Source: Diadema setosum (taxonomy: Eukaryota > Echinodermata > Echinoidea > Diadematoida > Diadematidae). From it: DNA of 64,000 bases. The notes below the pieces were generated by a model that searched no databases, was not told the DNA's origin, and saw only the letters and a program-made list of their open reading frames with translations. Numbering within the stretch: position 1 is the first letter of the stretch; each line of letters opens with the position of its first letter. Where the stretch lies: contig NC_092695.1 in NCBI RefSeq assembly GCF_964275005.1, positions 10,803,697-10,867,696 of the forward strand, read 5' to 3'. Shown here piece after piece: positions 1 to 21,448 of the stretch. A program made the position numbers and the translations under genes.

Positions 1-1041
1 TGGACAAGACTGACAAACAGAAGACAAAATAGCAGACAAAAACGCACAACGGAGACAGCGATCTTCGGCAGAAGCATGCCAAGAGAAACAGATGATAGTT
101 GTGGGGGAAAAAGTAATATTTTAACGCCTGAAAAAAAGACAAGGAAATAGAGTCTTGAAAGTTAGTCTTGAAAGAAAACGTAAAATATGACAAGCATAAC
201 AGTGAAAATCAATTGGTCAAAATGGGATTACAGGTAAGGAAGTGGTGAAATTTTGTTATTCGAAGTTAATTTTCGAAAAAAATCGTTAATTTTTGGAAAA
301 CGGTTCTTAGTCAGTATATGACAAATGCCGAAGCCTCACAATTTCGTGTTTGTGTGAGAAAATAACCCAAATTTAAGTAATCTTTTGTAAAAGTGAAAAT
401 CATAATGCTTTTCCTGGACGAAAAATATCAAAGTAATGATCAGTCAGATAAATGACTGTCAAGAACTATTTCGTGAAAATAAGCGGACCATCACAATTTC
501 ATAACTTCCTTAATTTTCATCCAATTTAGATCAAATTTTCGTTGTTCCACTTAGAACACTACTTTTTTTTTCAGACATCCCGTTCAACTGATGTGGAATT
601 TCATTATTAGTGATCAGGAAGAGAAGGACGTAGAAAATAGGGAGTGACATGGAGATTTCAGTTCAGTTCATTTTTTTTCCATGATACAAAAACCCAAAAG
701 GTATTATAGTATTCAGACAGAGAAAAAAATTCATAACATTAAGTGGATGTAAACGAAGACATGCATGAAGACATAAAATTAATTTAATTACATGTAAATC
801 AAATGTTCCTTTTACAGGTAGATAGAATACAAAATTGCTTAATTTCATGACTTTTTGTAAAAAATATTGTACTTAATTTCTCTTGCATTTCTATTATAAA
901 AAGATTGCAATTACAAATCAGAACTTGGTGCAGGAACTTTCAAGAAAAGAAAAGTTGTTTGATTGGATGACCGCCATTACAAAATGCATTCATAACAGGT
1001 TAATCAACGTAAAAAAAAAATCATGGAAATCAAGAACTCAC
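1..1041 (-). other. Copy A intron 9 (partial)
   Basis: No gene seen. From about 150 onward the sequence is closely similar to copy B intron 9 (about 24,690-25,550), so both come from one duplication. In B the tail exon lies some 250 bases beyond the equivalent of position 160, which puts the missing exon of copy A just outside the window. Confidence 0.7.
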
Positions 1042-11814
<10,773 letters not shown>

Positions 11815-11919
11815 TGTAAAACCCTATCCCGGTTCTATTACTACAGTCGTTTTATGGCTGTACCATTCGCATTAGGCAATTATAGTGGGGGCAAGGTCGT
11901 GCACGTACAAACTCTAAGA

Positions 11920-12036
11920 GTTGTGTGTGTGTGTGTGTTTAGTTACCCGTTGACGAGGAGCATAGATGTTCAATTACAGGCAGTCCTCTGACGCATCGGG
12001 TGTGTGCATGTAGAGTAAATACTATCACATCGCATT
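11920..12036 (-). pseudogene. Relic of esterase exon 2 upstream of copy A
   Basis: 11947-12000 on the minus strand reproduces the 3' half of exon 2 (ASEDCL, stop, LNIYAPRQR) together with its donor and the adjacent (GT)n tract. The codon after SEDCL is TAA (11974-11976) instead of the TAC in exon 2. Bases about 12,010-12,036 then resemble intron 1 sequence near 11,480-11,505. The rest of the exon is missing. It is a dead fragment of a gene copy, lying in the 5' flank of copy A. Confidence 0.8.
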
Positions 12037-12127
12037 GAAGCAGGGTCAGCTCCGTTCTTCGCTTCAGTAGACAAACGTGACGATTGTTATGCAAAGACGG
12101 AGCATTGATCCTTAGAACATATACACC

Positions 12128-12275
12128 CCTGGGGGGCGCACTTCATGAAGCATTTTGGTCGGATATTTTTCTGACTAAGTGTTACAAGCTACTGAAATCT
12201 TTGCATCTGATTGGCTGAGGGCAAATTTGTCCAACAACTTTGTCGGACAAATTGCTTCATGAAATGCTCCCCAGG
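12128..12275. mobile_element. Small inverted-repeat element (148 bases)
   Basis: Ends match as inverted repeats: CCTGGGG..CTTCATGAAGCA at the left and TGCTTCATGAAATGCTCCCCAGG-like at the right. Inner arms around TTTGTCCAACAACTTTGTCGG also pair. Non-coding, typical of a miniature element. Confidence 0.8.
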
Positions 12276-12282
12276 TCTTTAT

Positions 12283-13383
12283 AAGGCACCGACACACCTT
12301 TCCGGATAAGCTACGCGGGCTTGTCGTGAGTAGGGATTTTCCAGCACGCAGGAGAATTTTCTACGAGCAAACAAGGATGTTGGCGAGTTCCGTACTTGCG
12401 CCTTACTGCTAGAGGGTGCCATTTACCTGCTACTTGCGTGTATTCCGTGTGACCTGGGCGAGAGCTTTGAAACTGATCAAATTTCAGTTACGAGTGACAT
12501 ACGGGAACTGCGAATTAGTACCTGCGTTACAGTTAAAAGCACCTGAGTGGGAATGGCGAGGTGCGAGGTGCTGCAGCTAAGGGCCTCCTACGAGGTGTTC
12601 TGCGTGTACCTCTGCGGGCAACCCCCGCGACTCATCCGGAACGAGGTTTGAGCATGCTCAAGGCCTTAATTGTCACACCGTGTCTAGAGAAGCCTTGCAG
12701 GGAAAAAAAAAATGCTACCCGCACCTCCCAGCAGTTGGTCCGCACCTGACAAATAGCACGTATCTCGCCCGTAGTTGCCCGGAGGTGCGCATGCAAGTCC
12801 GATTTACCAGCAGCCAAGTTTTGAGCATGACCAAAACTTTTTCCGGGTGAGTCGCGGGGATTGCCCCCAGAGGTCCACGCAGAACGCCAGTAGGAGGCCC
12901 TTAGAGGCAGCACCTCGTAGGCTACTTCGAAGCTGTAACGCAGGTACTTCTCAGTCCCCGTATGCAGCCAAGATAATGACATTCTGTGGGACTTCTGCCA
13001 TTCCTTCAGAGGAATTCCTTCACTGAGTTATCAGCCCCCAAGCGCATGGCACGCAGGTCACACAGAATGCCCGCAAGTAGAACTTAAGTAGAACGCGTTC
13101 AGCAGGTAAAACACATGCAAAACTCAGAAATTGTTCGGTATCCCCACAAAACTACCCACACGCTACAAGCCCGCGTAGCTTGCCCGAAAAGGTGTGACAG
13201 GGCCTAAACATGGTTGCGGGTAAAAAGGATTCGCGTGCGCACCTCCGGGCGACTACGGGTGAGATACGTGCTAGGTACTGTCATGTGCGGGTCATGTGCA
13301 GTGACCTCTGGGTAGTAAAAATTGTTCTTCGCAAGTCGCACGCAAGGCTTGTCCGGAAAGTAAAGGTGTTTCGCGGCCTTTAT
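12283..13383. mobile_element. GC-richer inverted-repeat mosaic element
   Basis: The left end (ACACACCTTTCCGGATAAGC then TACGCGGGCTTGT) has an inverted match at 13164-13206 and a weaker one at 13337-13383. Inner segments at about 12,755-12,797 and 13,230-13,270 are also inverted copies of each other. Homology to the copy B 5' flank resumes at about 13,385, so the element was inserted into the copy A flank after duplication. Confidence 0.7.
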
Positions 13384-13384
13384 G

Positions 13385-13529
13385 TAAGAACCGCGTATAC
13401 CTAGTAAGCAAACAGAGTCGACTGATACTCAAAGTGACTTGTTTTGATTTCAACCGCTCATCATTCCTCAATCTCTGTCACGATGATTTCTGACCCGAAT
13501 CCATCACACACACACACACACACACTATA

Positions 13530-13561
<32 letters not shown>

Positions 13562-14040
13562 ACGCACCCACACACACATGCAAACACGCCTAACACATGT
13601 ACAATTTATTTTCTTATCGCAAATTTGACATTCATTTACATACAACAGACCAGACTTGGAGTTTCTGAAATTGGACTTTGTGTTCCCTACTTTAAATAGA
13701 CATACTTAATTGTATAGTGATGTCTGTTTTTTAAACGTACCTAATATTTAGTGGGTATCAGAATTAAGACACGGAGTGTTTGATATGATTTTGCTCCATC
13801 ATAAACTTGAATCATGCATTGTCATGGTTTCACGAGTATCCTAACTTGAAGTACATTTAGTATTGGGCAATGATTTTGAAATCTGTTAGAAAAGATGAAT
13901 GTTTTGTTTTTCAGCATAGCTTCGAAATTACATGAAAAGGCAAGGATCTGTCCTGTGCAAAGGGAAAACGGCGATGATATGCCTAATTCCCCCAAATGAC
14001 ATCATCACAATGACGCAATAATAGTGAACAGTGTCCGGGC
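13385..14040. other. 5' flank shared with copy B, no gene
   Basis: Resembles 37,640-38,270 of copy B in order (AAGCAAACAGAGT..GACTGATACT, CA repeats, GGATCTGTCCTGTGCAA). Contains a (CA)n tract at 13505-13575. No coding sequence seen. Confidence 0.6.
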
Positions 14041-14059
14041 ACTAGCATTGGTATTCTAT

Positions 14060-14412
14060 ATTTTTTTTCCCAACCGGTTTATCTTAGAATAATTACATGT
14101 ATATTGTTATAGAATAGTATATCATTTACTTATCATTTATCTAGCGATCCACATCCGACAAGCTTTGCTTTTTAGTGGATCACTATTTTCCATAATCGAA
14201 TTTATTTTCCGCTCGCCCACGAAGTATTCATACAGTGTTTTTCCTAATCATTGTACATGTATATTGTTCTATAATTTGTCTCGTATATATATTACATGAA
14301 TCTTTTGCAAACGTTTGAACAATATTATTTCATGGCATGTATACTTAGTACTATGTTTTTTGATTTTCGATGATTGGAAATAAACTATGATTGAATTGAA
14401 TTGAATTGAATG
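14060..14412 (+). mobile_element. Retrotransposon 3' tail with (TTGAA)n end
   Basis: Ends GGAAATAAACTATGATTGAA followed by three more TTGAA units: an AATAAA-like signal and a short tandem tail, as at the 3' ends of CR1/L2-type LINEs. The left boundary is approximate. Confidence 0.6.
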
Positions 14413-14919
14413 ATGCAAATCTATAATGCCGAGAGATTTGTTTTGATTGGAATAGCTGGTCTGTGCTGTGCAGAGAACTTTGTGTGAGGTGCGCAATTTA
14501 CTTTGCGAATGAAGCTGATGGCGTGTTGACTGGTCACACCTGAAGGTTTGCTTCACGGAGCGCTTGTACCTCTCCGGTTTGATCTCAGGCAGCTTGTCAG
14601 GGAGAATGCTGATGTCAGATGGGGAAGCGGTCTCTCAAAATTGATTCTTTTTATGGGAAACTCGGTTATCGGTTTAACGTCCAAGACAGCAAAGAACGAA
14701 CGAACAAACAAATAAAAAAGACTACACACACACACACACACACACGCACACACACACACAATCACACACAATCACACACACAATTACACTCAATCATGCA
14801 CATAGATGCAAATCAACACAAACAATCCCAAACGCGCTAACACGCCTCGGCTGCTACATACACTGATATAGTCCAAGTGCCAAATTCAGTTTCGGGCCTA
14901 ACTTTGTCTTACAGTCCGC

Positions 14920-15540
14920 CCATTATTTTTAATGAATTTACCCTATTTGGAAGGTGCTGGATCCGGATAGTGATAAGGCAACTATTGCCCCCCCCCCCCT
15001 CCAAGAGTTTTGAGATATCCAAAATGATTAAAAATTGAAATTTTGACTTAGACTTAAGTATTTACACCAATAGGTGGAAAATTCAAAATGAATTGATAGT
15101 TTTACCCTATTTCCAGGCTGCCGAATTCGAATCTGATGGAAGCTATTCTTGCATTCCTGAGGATTTTTTTTTTTTTATATCAAAGATGTTTACCAAAAAT
15201 GTATAGTTCATTGTTAATTCCTTTTAAATGGTGACAAAAGGAAAGATTTGATGTTCATACCCTAGAGGGTGCTGAATTTCAATCGGGATGATGCAACTGT
15301 TGCCCAAGATGCCTTAAGGGCCTTAAGATATTCAAAAATGGCCCTAAAAATTGATATTGTAATATTAGTATTACCTTATACAATGGCAAAAATGAAAAAA
15401 AAAATATATATTGAATAATAGTTTTACCCTATTTCGAGGATGCCGAATCCGAATCTGGTTGACGGAACTTTTTCATCCTTGAGGGTTTATGAGATACGTT
15501 TTGTTTTTTTTTTTTTGGCATTTTTTTTTCTCCCAGTATC
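14920..15540. repeat. Alternating tandem repeat, copy A side (4 units)
   Basis: Degenerate units of about 150-170 bases built on a 'TTTACCCTATTT..GGTGC.GAATCCGAAT' core. Units with GCAACTATTGCCC (14,980; 15,290) alternate with units with ATTCTTGCATTCCTGAGG-type text (15,140; 15,460). The same array with more units is at 41,730-43,000. Confidence 0.75.
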
Positions 15541-15740
15541 ATCTTTTACGCCCTCGAATGCAGGAGGAGACGATCTTCGACTTGGTGTTTATTTGAATTA
15601 AATCTTGTCGAAGACTATAGGAGACTACCCAACCAAACTGTCATTATCTTCACTACGGAATGATCGCTTTGACCACTTGTTGACAGCTAACAATATCAGT
15701 ATGTATAATTGTACATGTATTTATGTATGAATATAAATAA

Positions 15741-15771
<31 letters not shown>

Positions 15772-15990
15772 CTCCTAGATGGGTCATTTGGAAGACATTT
15801 CCATTTGTTTTATATGCAGATTTATTATATACATGTTCAATGGCAGTTTACGCAATGGAGACACGAAAATTGTCTCCTTAATGACCAGTTGTCTCCCTAA
15901 TGAAGACACTTCCCCCCAATATGTCTCCCTAAGGTGCCAACTAGGGATATATATATATATATATATATATATGTAGAGAGAGAGAGAGAG
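15741..15990. repeat. (TA)n and (GA)n microsatellites
   Basis: TA runs at 15741-15770 and 15948-15972, then GA at 15975-15991. The DNA between shows no gene. Confidence 0.85.
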
Positions 15991-16170
15991 AGGTAGTATA
16001 CAAATAATTGATGTTTGTAAGTGTAATGGACAGAGTATTTCGTGACATGAAAGATGAAATCATCCATTACGAGACCCAGCCGAGTTGAATGGATCAATAT
16101 GATTTCATCTTTCACTGAATGACTGTCCATTGCACGGATGAAAACATCTATTATTTGTTTTATAACACCT
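15991..16170. mobile_element. Fold-back element (about 180 bases)
   Basis: Left arm CAAATAATTGATGTTT..GTAATGGACAG..GAAAGATGAAATCAT pairs with the right arm ATGATTTCATCTTTC..CTGTCCATTGCAC..CTATTATTTG, around a loop of about 40 bases. Confidence 0.8.
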
Positions 16171-16249
16171 AAAAATATATCCGTGTCATGTGATGTTTGA
16201 AAAGAATTAGAAAATATAGATAATATAGATAATATTGCTTGGATAAAAG

Positions 16250-16970
16250 CAAATAAATTATTTTTAAATAAACAAAAAAACAATTATCGAGTACATATTT
16301 AGTAACTGTTAAACAACTTCCTGACCAAGTGGTATTTGATAATTCTGTCATTAAAGAAGTCAAGACTACAAAATTTCTCGGTATAATAGTTGACAATAAG
16401 CTAACTTGGAATTGTCATATTGATAATGTTTGTAAGATAGTTTCAAGAAATATTGGCATCATTAATCACGTTAAACGGATTCTCCCCAAGTCAGTGCTTC
16501 TTATGTTATATTCAACTCTTATTCTTCCTTACCTTTATGGCGTAATGGCAAGGGGAAATGCAATACAAACTAAAATGGACAGGGTGCTTCTCTTGCAGAA
16601 AAGAGCGATGCGTTTGATATGCAATACCGCTTATAGATCACACACTGATGTTTTGTTTAAAGAAAACCGTATTCTTAAGATTACTGATTTATATCGTCTT
16701 CAGCTGGGTTGTTTTATGTACAATGTAGAAATTAACGCTACTCCTGTTGTATTTAAGGAAATGTTTCGAAAAAATAATGTTATACATAATTACTCAACAA
16801 GGTATGGGAATGATTATCATCTTCCTAAAAATAGAACTAGTTTTGCAAACAGAAATTTCATGTTTACTGGTCCTAAGCTTTGGAATTCCTCTGATCGTTA
16901 ACTAAAACAAGCTCAGAGCTTGAATAGTTTAAGTATAAGCTAAAAAATGTGTTTCTTGATAAGTATTAAT
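16250..16970 (+). pseudogene. 5'-truncated LINE, C-terminal part of reverse-transcriptase ORF
   Basis: The frame 16329-16901 reads like the region after the RT palm of a jockey/CR1-group LINE: KFLGIIVDNKLTWNCHI, then YSTLILPYLYGVMARGN, and a terminal TGPKLWNSSD. The same blocks occur in order at the end of the intact LINE at 17497-20466 but with many differences, so this is another family. The frame stops at TAA (16899-16901); LKQAQSLNS continues in the same frame after the stop, then a one-base slip at about 16,930 ends it. No endonuclease or RT catalytic motif is left, so it is inactive. Confidence 0.82.
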
Positions 16971-17076
16971 AAACAGTTTAATGGTAATAAAACGTATGTA
17001 TATTTAAATCAATGTTTTCTAGAAGTACTTTCATTAAGTATACTCGGAAGGTTATCTTCTGTTTCATTCGTTATTC

Positions 17077-20000
17077 TTGTTTGTTTGTTTGTTTGTTTGC
17101 TTTTATTTCTGCATTCAATCAAATGCAATTTGAATGCAAACTTCAAAAAGTACAAAGACAAAGAATAACAAGTGCAGTGAAATAAACCGATAACAGTACA
17201 TAAATAGATTCACATAGGTGATTGCATTGAGCAATGCTGATACACAGAAACATGAAATAAAATATACAGTATTTTTCAGTAAACAACAGAGATAATTGAA
17301 TGCAGGAGACCACCATCATAAGCGATTAAGCTTGAAATGGATGGAGGCCTCATAAAATGACTATCCAACGACATAACTCTCTTGAAGGAAGGTGATCAGG
17401 TGAGTGCAGTGCAGTTGCAGGTGAGAGTGCAAGATGCAGTTGAAGGAAGAAAATAGAGATTGACAATAAGATGACAATCTATACTATAAATATTTGTTAG
17501 CTCAATTGGTTTGGAGAATATAATTGTATCAAATATCGTTTAAGTGAAGCTTTCAAAGAATAAATACTTGAACAAGACTTTATATTATCCGGGAGATTAT
17601 TCCAAATATCCGGACCCGAATATCTTATAGATTTATGTGTTACTAATAATTTGGGATTCAAAAGGTGGAAATTTCTACATATACGAGTAGGGTACGAATG
17701 GACAGAAGTATTGAACCTAAACATGTTATCAAACGATGATGAAAGTTGATGATGTATATATTTGAACATAATTACTGCTACTTGAATAATATTCAAATCA
17801 AAAACCTTCAATGTTTTAAGCTCATGAAATAAAGAATCAGTATGAGCCAGAAAATGCGATCCTGTACAAATACGTATAACTTTCTTTTGTAATTTAAATA
17901 TAGAATTTATTTTGGTAGAGCCGCAAGTACCCCATACAACATTGCAATAACTTATATATGGGAGAATTAAGGAATTATATAATAGAAATAAAGTTGAACA
18001 AGGAAGAAAGGACTTCAGCTTGGAAATTATCCCTATATTTCTAGAAATACACGTTGTAACATGATGTAAATGCTCATTCCAAGTCAAACTTTCATCTATA
18101 TATACTCCTAGAAATTTTGAATTCATTTTCTTTTCTAATGGGATATCATCAATGTTAATATGTATCAACGTATCTTCATTATGAGAATGAAGTTTGAAAT
18201 GAATAAAATGAGTCTTTTTTATATTCAAAGAAAGTTTATTAGACTTAAACCAATTTGATACTTTACTAATTTCAATATTTAGAGTGTCATTTATAATCTT
18301 AAGATCTTTATGAGAATAAAATATATTCGTATCGTCAGCAAATAGAACAAAAGAGAGAAGAGAGGATGTATTTATGATATCATTAACATAAAGAAGGAAT
18401 AATAATGGGCCTAGAATTGAGCCTTGAGGAACACCACATTTAATTAAAAGGGGGTCAGATTCACAACCATTAAAAATAACATATTGTCTTCTATTAGTTA
18501 GATAATCTTTAAGCCATAAACGTGCTTGTCCTCGAATACCATAATGACTAAGTTTGGTGAGTAAAATAGAATGATCAAGAGTATCGAATGCTTTACTCAA
18601 ATCACAAAATATACCTGCAACATGTTCTTTGTTTGCAAAAGCACTCGTAATTTTGTCATAAATTTGTATTAGTGCTAAATCAGTTGAATAATTTTTTCTG
18701 AAACCATATTGATTGGGAATAAGTAAATCATACTTATTAATAAATTTAAGAAGTCTATTATAAACAATTTTTTCTAAGATTTTGGATATACTAGGCAATA
18801 AAGAAATAGGACGATAATTGCTAATTTCATGAGAATCATCTTTTTTATGTACAGGATTAACTTTCGCTATTTTCAGCAGATCAGGGAAAATACCTTGTGA
18901 TAAAGAAAGATTAAATATATAACTTAACGGTTCTGCGAGTGGATAAACTATTTCTTTCAATAACATCATACTTATTTTATCAGAACCACAAGATTTAGAG
19001 CTATTTAAAGATTTAGTGATACTAATGATTTCACTGGGACTTGTTGGATTAAGATAAATAGACTCTTGATTTTGGTCAAAAAGATAATCTGTAAAATGAG
19101 CAGAAGTATTGCTAATTTTAGTAGCAAGTTCCGGACCGATATTAACGAAAAATGAGTTAAATGAATTAGCATACATATTGGGATCATTTATTTTAATACC
19201 GTTTAATGTGATATCATCCGTTGGCGGAGAATCAGGCTTTTTACCTAGGACCTCTTTAATAATTTTCCATGTTGCATTAATATTCGAAGAAACCTTTTTC
19301 ATTCTGTCAGAAAAATATAATCTGCGGGATAAACGAATCAATTTTGTCAATTTATTTCGATAAACTTTATACATATTCAAATTAAATTCAGTTGGGTTAC
19401 GAATATGTAACTTATACAAAAAATTACGAGTTTTTATGGATTTCAAAATACCTTTTGTAATCCAAGGATTTCTTGGTTTATTTCGGTTAATTTTTATTCT
19501 GCATAAAGGAATATTATTTTCATAATAATATAATAATTTATCATTAAAACATTTATATGCCAAATTAACATTGTTAATACTATAAATATCTGTCCATTCC
19601 TCTAAAAATAAATTCTGTTTCAATAATTCCACATTACGTTTTGACTCTTTATAATACCATATTTTATCATGTAATTTATTACGACCCACTTTACATTCAC
19701 AAATTGAAAATATTGGTAAATGATCAGAAACTTCAGAACATAATATATCCCCCATAATTGTATCATTATACACATTCGAAAATATATTATCAATCTGAGT
19801 TGTCGAGTGTGGATTTATCCTGGTGGGTTTATTGATAATTGACATAAAACCATATGAATACATTAAATGCATAAAATTAAGGGAATTATTGTTATCGGAT
19901 GTGGGCGAAAAGTTAATGTTGAAATCACCAAAAATAAAAACATGTTTACTTTCATTACCTATCTTATGGAGATATAAATCCAATTCATCACAAAATAATT

Positions 20001-20803
20001 CACAATTCAGATCAGGAGGTCGATAGATTAAACCTATAATAACATTTTTAGAGATTGGGTTCTCAATTTCAATAAATAACGTTTCTGCATATCTTAACGT
20101 GATTTCAGAACGGATTTTGAACTGTAAATTTTGCGCAATATAAAACGCAACACCGCCACCCCTTTTTCCTTGACGATCAGCCCTAACTAATTTATGATTG
20201 GGTAAATTAAAGATATCTGGGGAGTTTTGATGTAACCAAGTTTCACTTATTCCAATAACAGAAAATTCAAAATTGTTTAAAGAGTGCAAAAGATTTTCCA
20301 AATATTCAAAATTTTTATTCAAACTCCTAGAGTTTATATGAAGAAGTGAAATATTATCTGAACCATACGATACAATATCATTGAATTCAAGGGGTGTGTA
20401 ATATTTACTGTCGCGCACAGGCATAACGTCATCAGGAATATCGGGGGTATTCACATGTGACGCCATTCTGTAATACAGAAATGTAAATTACCGGAGATTT
20501 GAGAGACAACAACTGCATAGGTGCTAATGTGCATTTTGCAAGTGCATACTACTGTGCAGGTGTGTGTACAAAGTGCAAATGTGTGTGGGGTTTCAATATA
20601 CAATACAAAATTTGGTACAATTAGACCCATCTTGGTCACACTTACAATAATTACTAGTACGCAATTACAACAGATCACCAGGGGATAGCCGGACCACTCA
20701 GTATAAAGGTGTTGTGCTTTAAAACACGTACAGACAGAGAATTCAAGGACCGTGACAATTGCTCAGTTAAAATTCAGGGAGACTTTCCCGTATACAGGGG
20801 GGG
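17077..20803 (-). mobile_element. Apparently full-length non-LTR retrotransposon (jockey/CR1 group)
   Basis: Contains one long open ORF (17497-20466), about 340 bases of 5' leader and about 400 bases of 3' UTR. On the minus strand the 3' end reads AGAAATAAAAG followed by (CAAA)n at about 17,080-17,100, a polyadenylation-like signal and short tandem tail. The 5' edge is set at the G-run at 20,801-20,817 and is uncertain. No separate ORF1 is seen. The unbroken ORF argues for recent insertion. Confidence 0.85.
17497..20466 (-). CDS. LINE ORF2: endonuclease-reverse transcriptase (989 aa)
   Basis: Drives target-primed reverse transcription of the element. An apurinic-type endonuclease domain spans about residues 35-255: HINSRSL (43-49), ISETWL (73-78), RGGGVAFY (102-109), FGDFNIN (179-185) and SDHLPIF (247-253), with the usual acidic, Asn and His residues present. 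A reverse transcriptase spans about 500-800: NYRPISLL (550-557), CDLSKAFDTLDH (621-632), GVPQGSILGPLLF (678-690) and the catalytic FADD (709-712). A LINE-type C-terminal extension follows with LPYISYCNVVWG and SIRYSGPDIWNNLP. No stop or frameshift interrupts it. There is no RNase H or PHD domain. Codon use is very AT-rich. Exact clade (CR1, L2, Rex1, Daphne or jockey) needs a tree. Confidence 0.93.
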   Translation of the reverse strand: MASHVNTPDIPDDVMPVRDSKYYTPLEFNDIVSYGSDNISLLHINSRSLNKNFEYLENLLHSLNNFEFSVIGISETWLHQNSPDIFNLPNHKLVRADRQGKRGGGVAFYIAQNLQFKIRSEITLRYAETLFIEIENPISKNVIIGLIYRPPDLNCELFCDELDLYLHKIGNESKHVFIFGDFNINFSPTSDNNNSLNFMHLMYSYGFMSIINKPTRINPHSTTQIDNIFSNVYNDTIMGDILCSEVSDHLPIFSICECKVGRNKLHDKIWYYKESKRNVELLKQNLFLEEWTDIYSINNVNLAYKCFNDKLLYYYENNIPLCRIKINRNKPRNPWITKGILKSIKTRNFLYKLHIRNPTEFNLNMYKVYRNKLTKLIRLSRRLYFSDRMKKVSSNINATWKIIKEVLGKKPDSPPTDDITLNGIKINDPNMYANSFNSFFVNIGPELATKISNTSAHFTDYLFDQNQESIYLNPTSPSEIISITKSLNSSKSCGSDKISMMLLKEIVYPLAEPLSYIFNLSLSQGIFPDLLKIAKVNPVHKKDDSHEISNYRPISLLPSISKILEKIVYNRLLKFINKYDLLIPNQYGFRKNYSTDLALIQIYDKITSAFANKEHVAGIFCDLSKAFDTLDHSILLTKLSHYGIRGQARLWLKDYLTNRRQYVIFNGCESDPLLIKCGVPQGSILGPLLFLLYVNDIINTSSLLSFVLFADDTNIFYSHKDLKIINDTLNIEISKVSNWFKSNKLSLNIKKTHFIHFKLHSHNEDTLIHINIDDIPLEKKMNSKFLGVYIDESLTWNEHLHHVTTCISRNIGIISKLKSFLPCSTLFLLYNSLILPYISYCNVVWGTCGSTKINSIFKLQKKVIRICTGSHFLAHTDSLFHELKTLKVFDLNIIQVAVIMFKYIHHQLSSSFDNMFRFNTSVHSYPTRICRNFHLLNPKLLVTHKSIRYSGPDIWNNLPDNIKSCSSIYSLKASLKRYLIQLYSPNQLS

Positions 20804-20819
20804 GGGGGGGGGGGAGTAA

Positions 20820-21363
20820 AGGGGAGTAAACAGTAAAGGTTCATTTCTTGCAACATCTGTATTGGCTATTGAATGTGGGACTTTTAACCATGCACCCATT
20901 AACACACGTATCAGAGAAAAAAAAAAACAGTACAAATACTGAATGGAAATCAGGGTGTTGATAGCAACCCGTTTAACATTCTAATGGTACACTGTATATA
21001 ATGTACACTGTAAACACTTTATACATAAACTTGTGCTTTGTAACATATACATGACTTGTTTGTATATCCATAGTACGGTTCATGTGCCCTTGTAAATAGT
21101 GTATATATGGTGTTTTTTTTTTATTTCACTCAGCCTTATCTTTGATATCATTTTGACTACATTAACAAGCAGTGCTTCTAAGTAGTCCCCTCCACATTTG
21201 TATATGGTGTTATTCTATCTCAGAATATCACTATATTTTGTATATACATGTAATATACTCTGTATAGTTTTGATATAATGTCCACTATGTGTTATACCGT
21301 GTATATTTTATCATATAATGTCCACCATGTGGAATATGAATAAATATCATTTCATTTCATTTC
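20820..21363 (+). mobile_element. Retrotransposon 3' end with (CATTT)n tail
   Basis: AT-rich non-coding stretch ending GAATAAATATCATTTCATTT plus further units: a polyadenylation-like signal then CATTT repeats, as at the end of an L2/CR1-like LINE or a dependent SINE. The left boundary is not clear. Confidence 0.55.
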
Positions 21364-21448
21364 AATGTGCGACCTGATATTGTTTGAGATCGAGAAAGTG
21401 CTGAGCTGATGACGTACTCAATATATATATACTGTATATATATATATA

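Noticed and set aside
12561-12982. Open frames on both strands in a GC-rich stretch
   Set aside because: They lie in an inverted-repeat element and show no domain; the two strands mirror each other.
14553-14840. Cys-Val repeat frames
   Set aside because: Translation of (CA)n/(TG)n.
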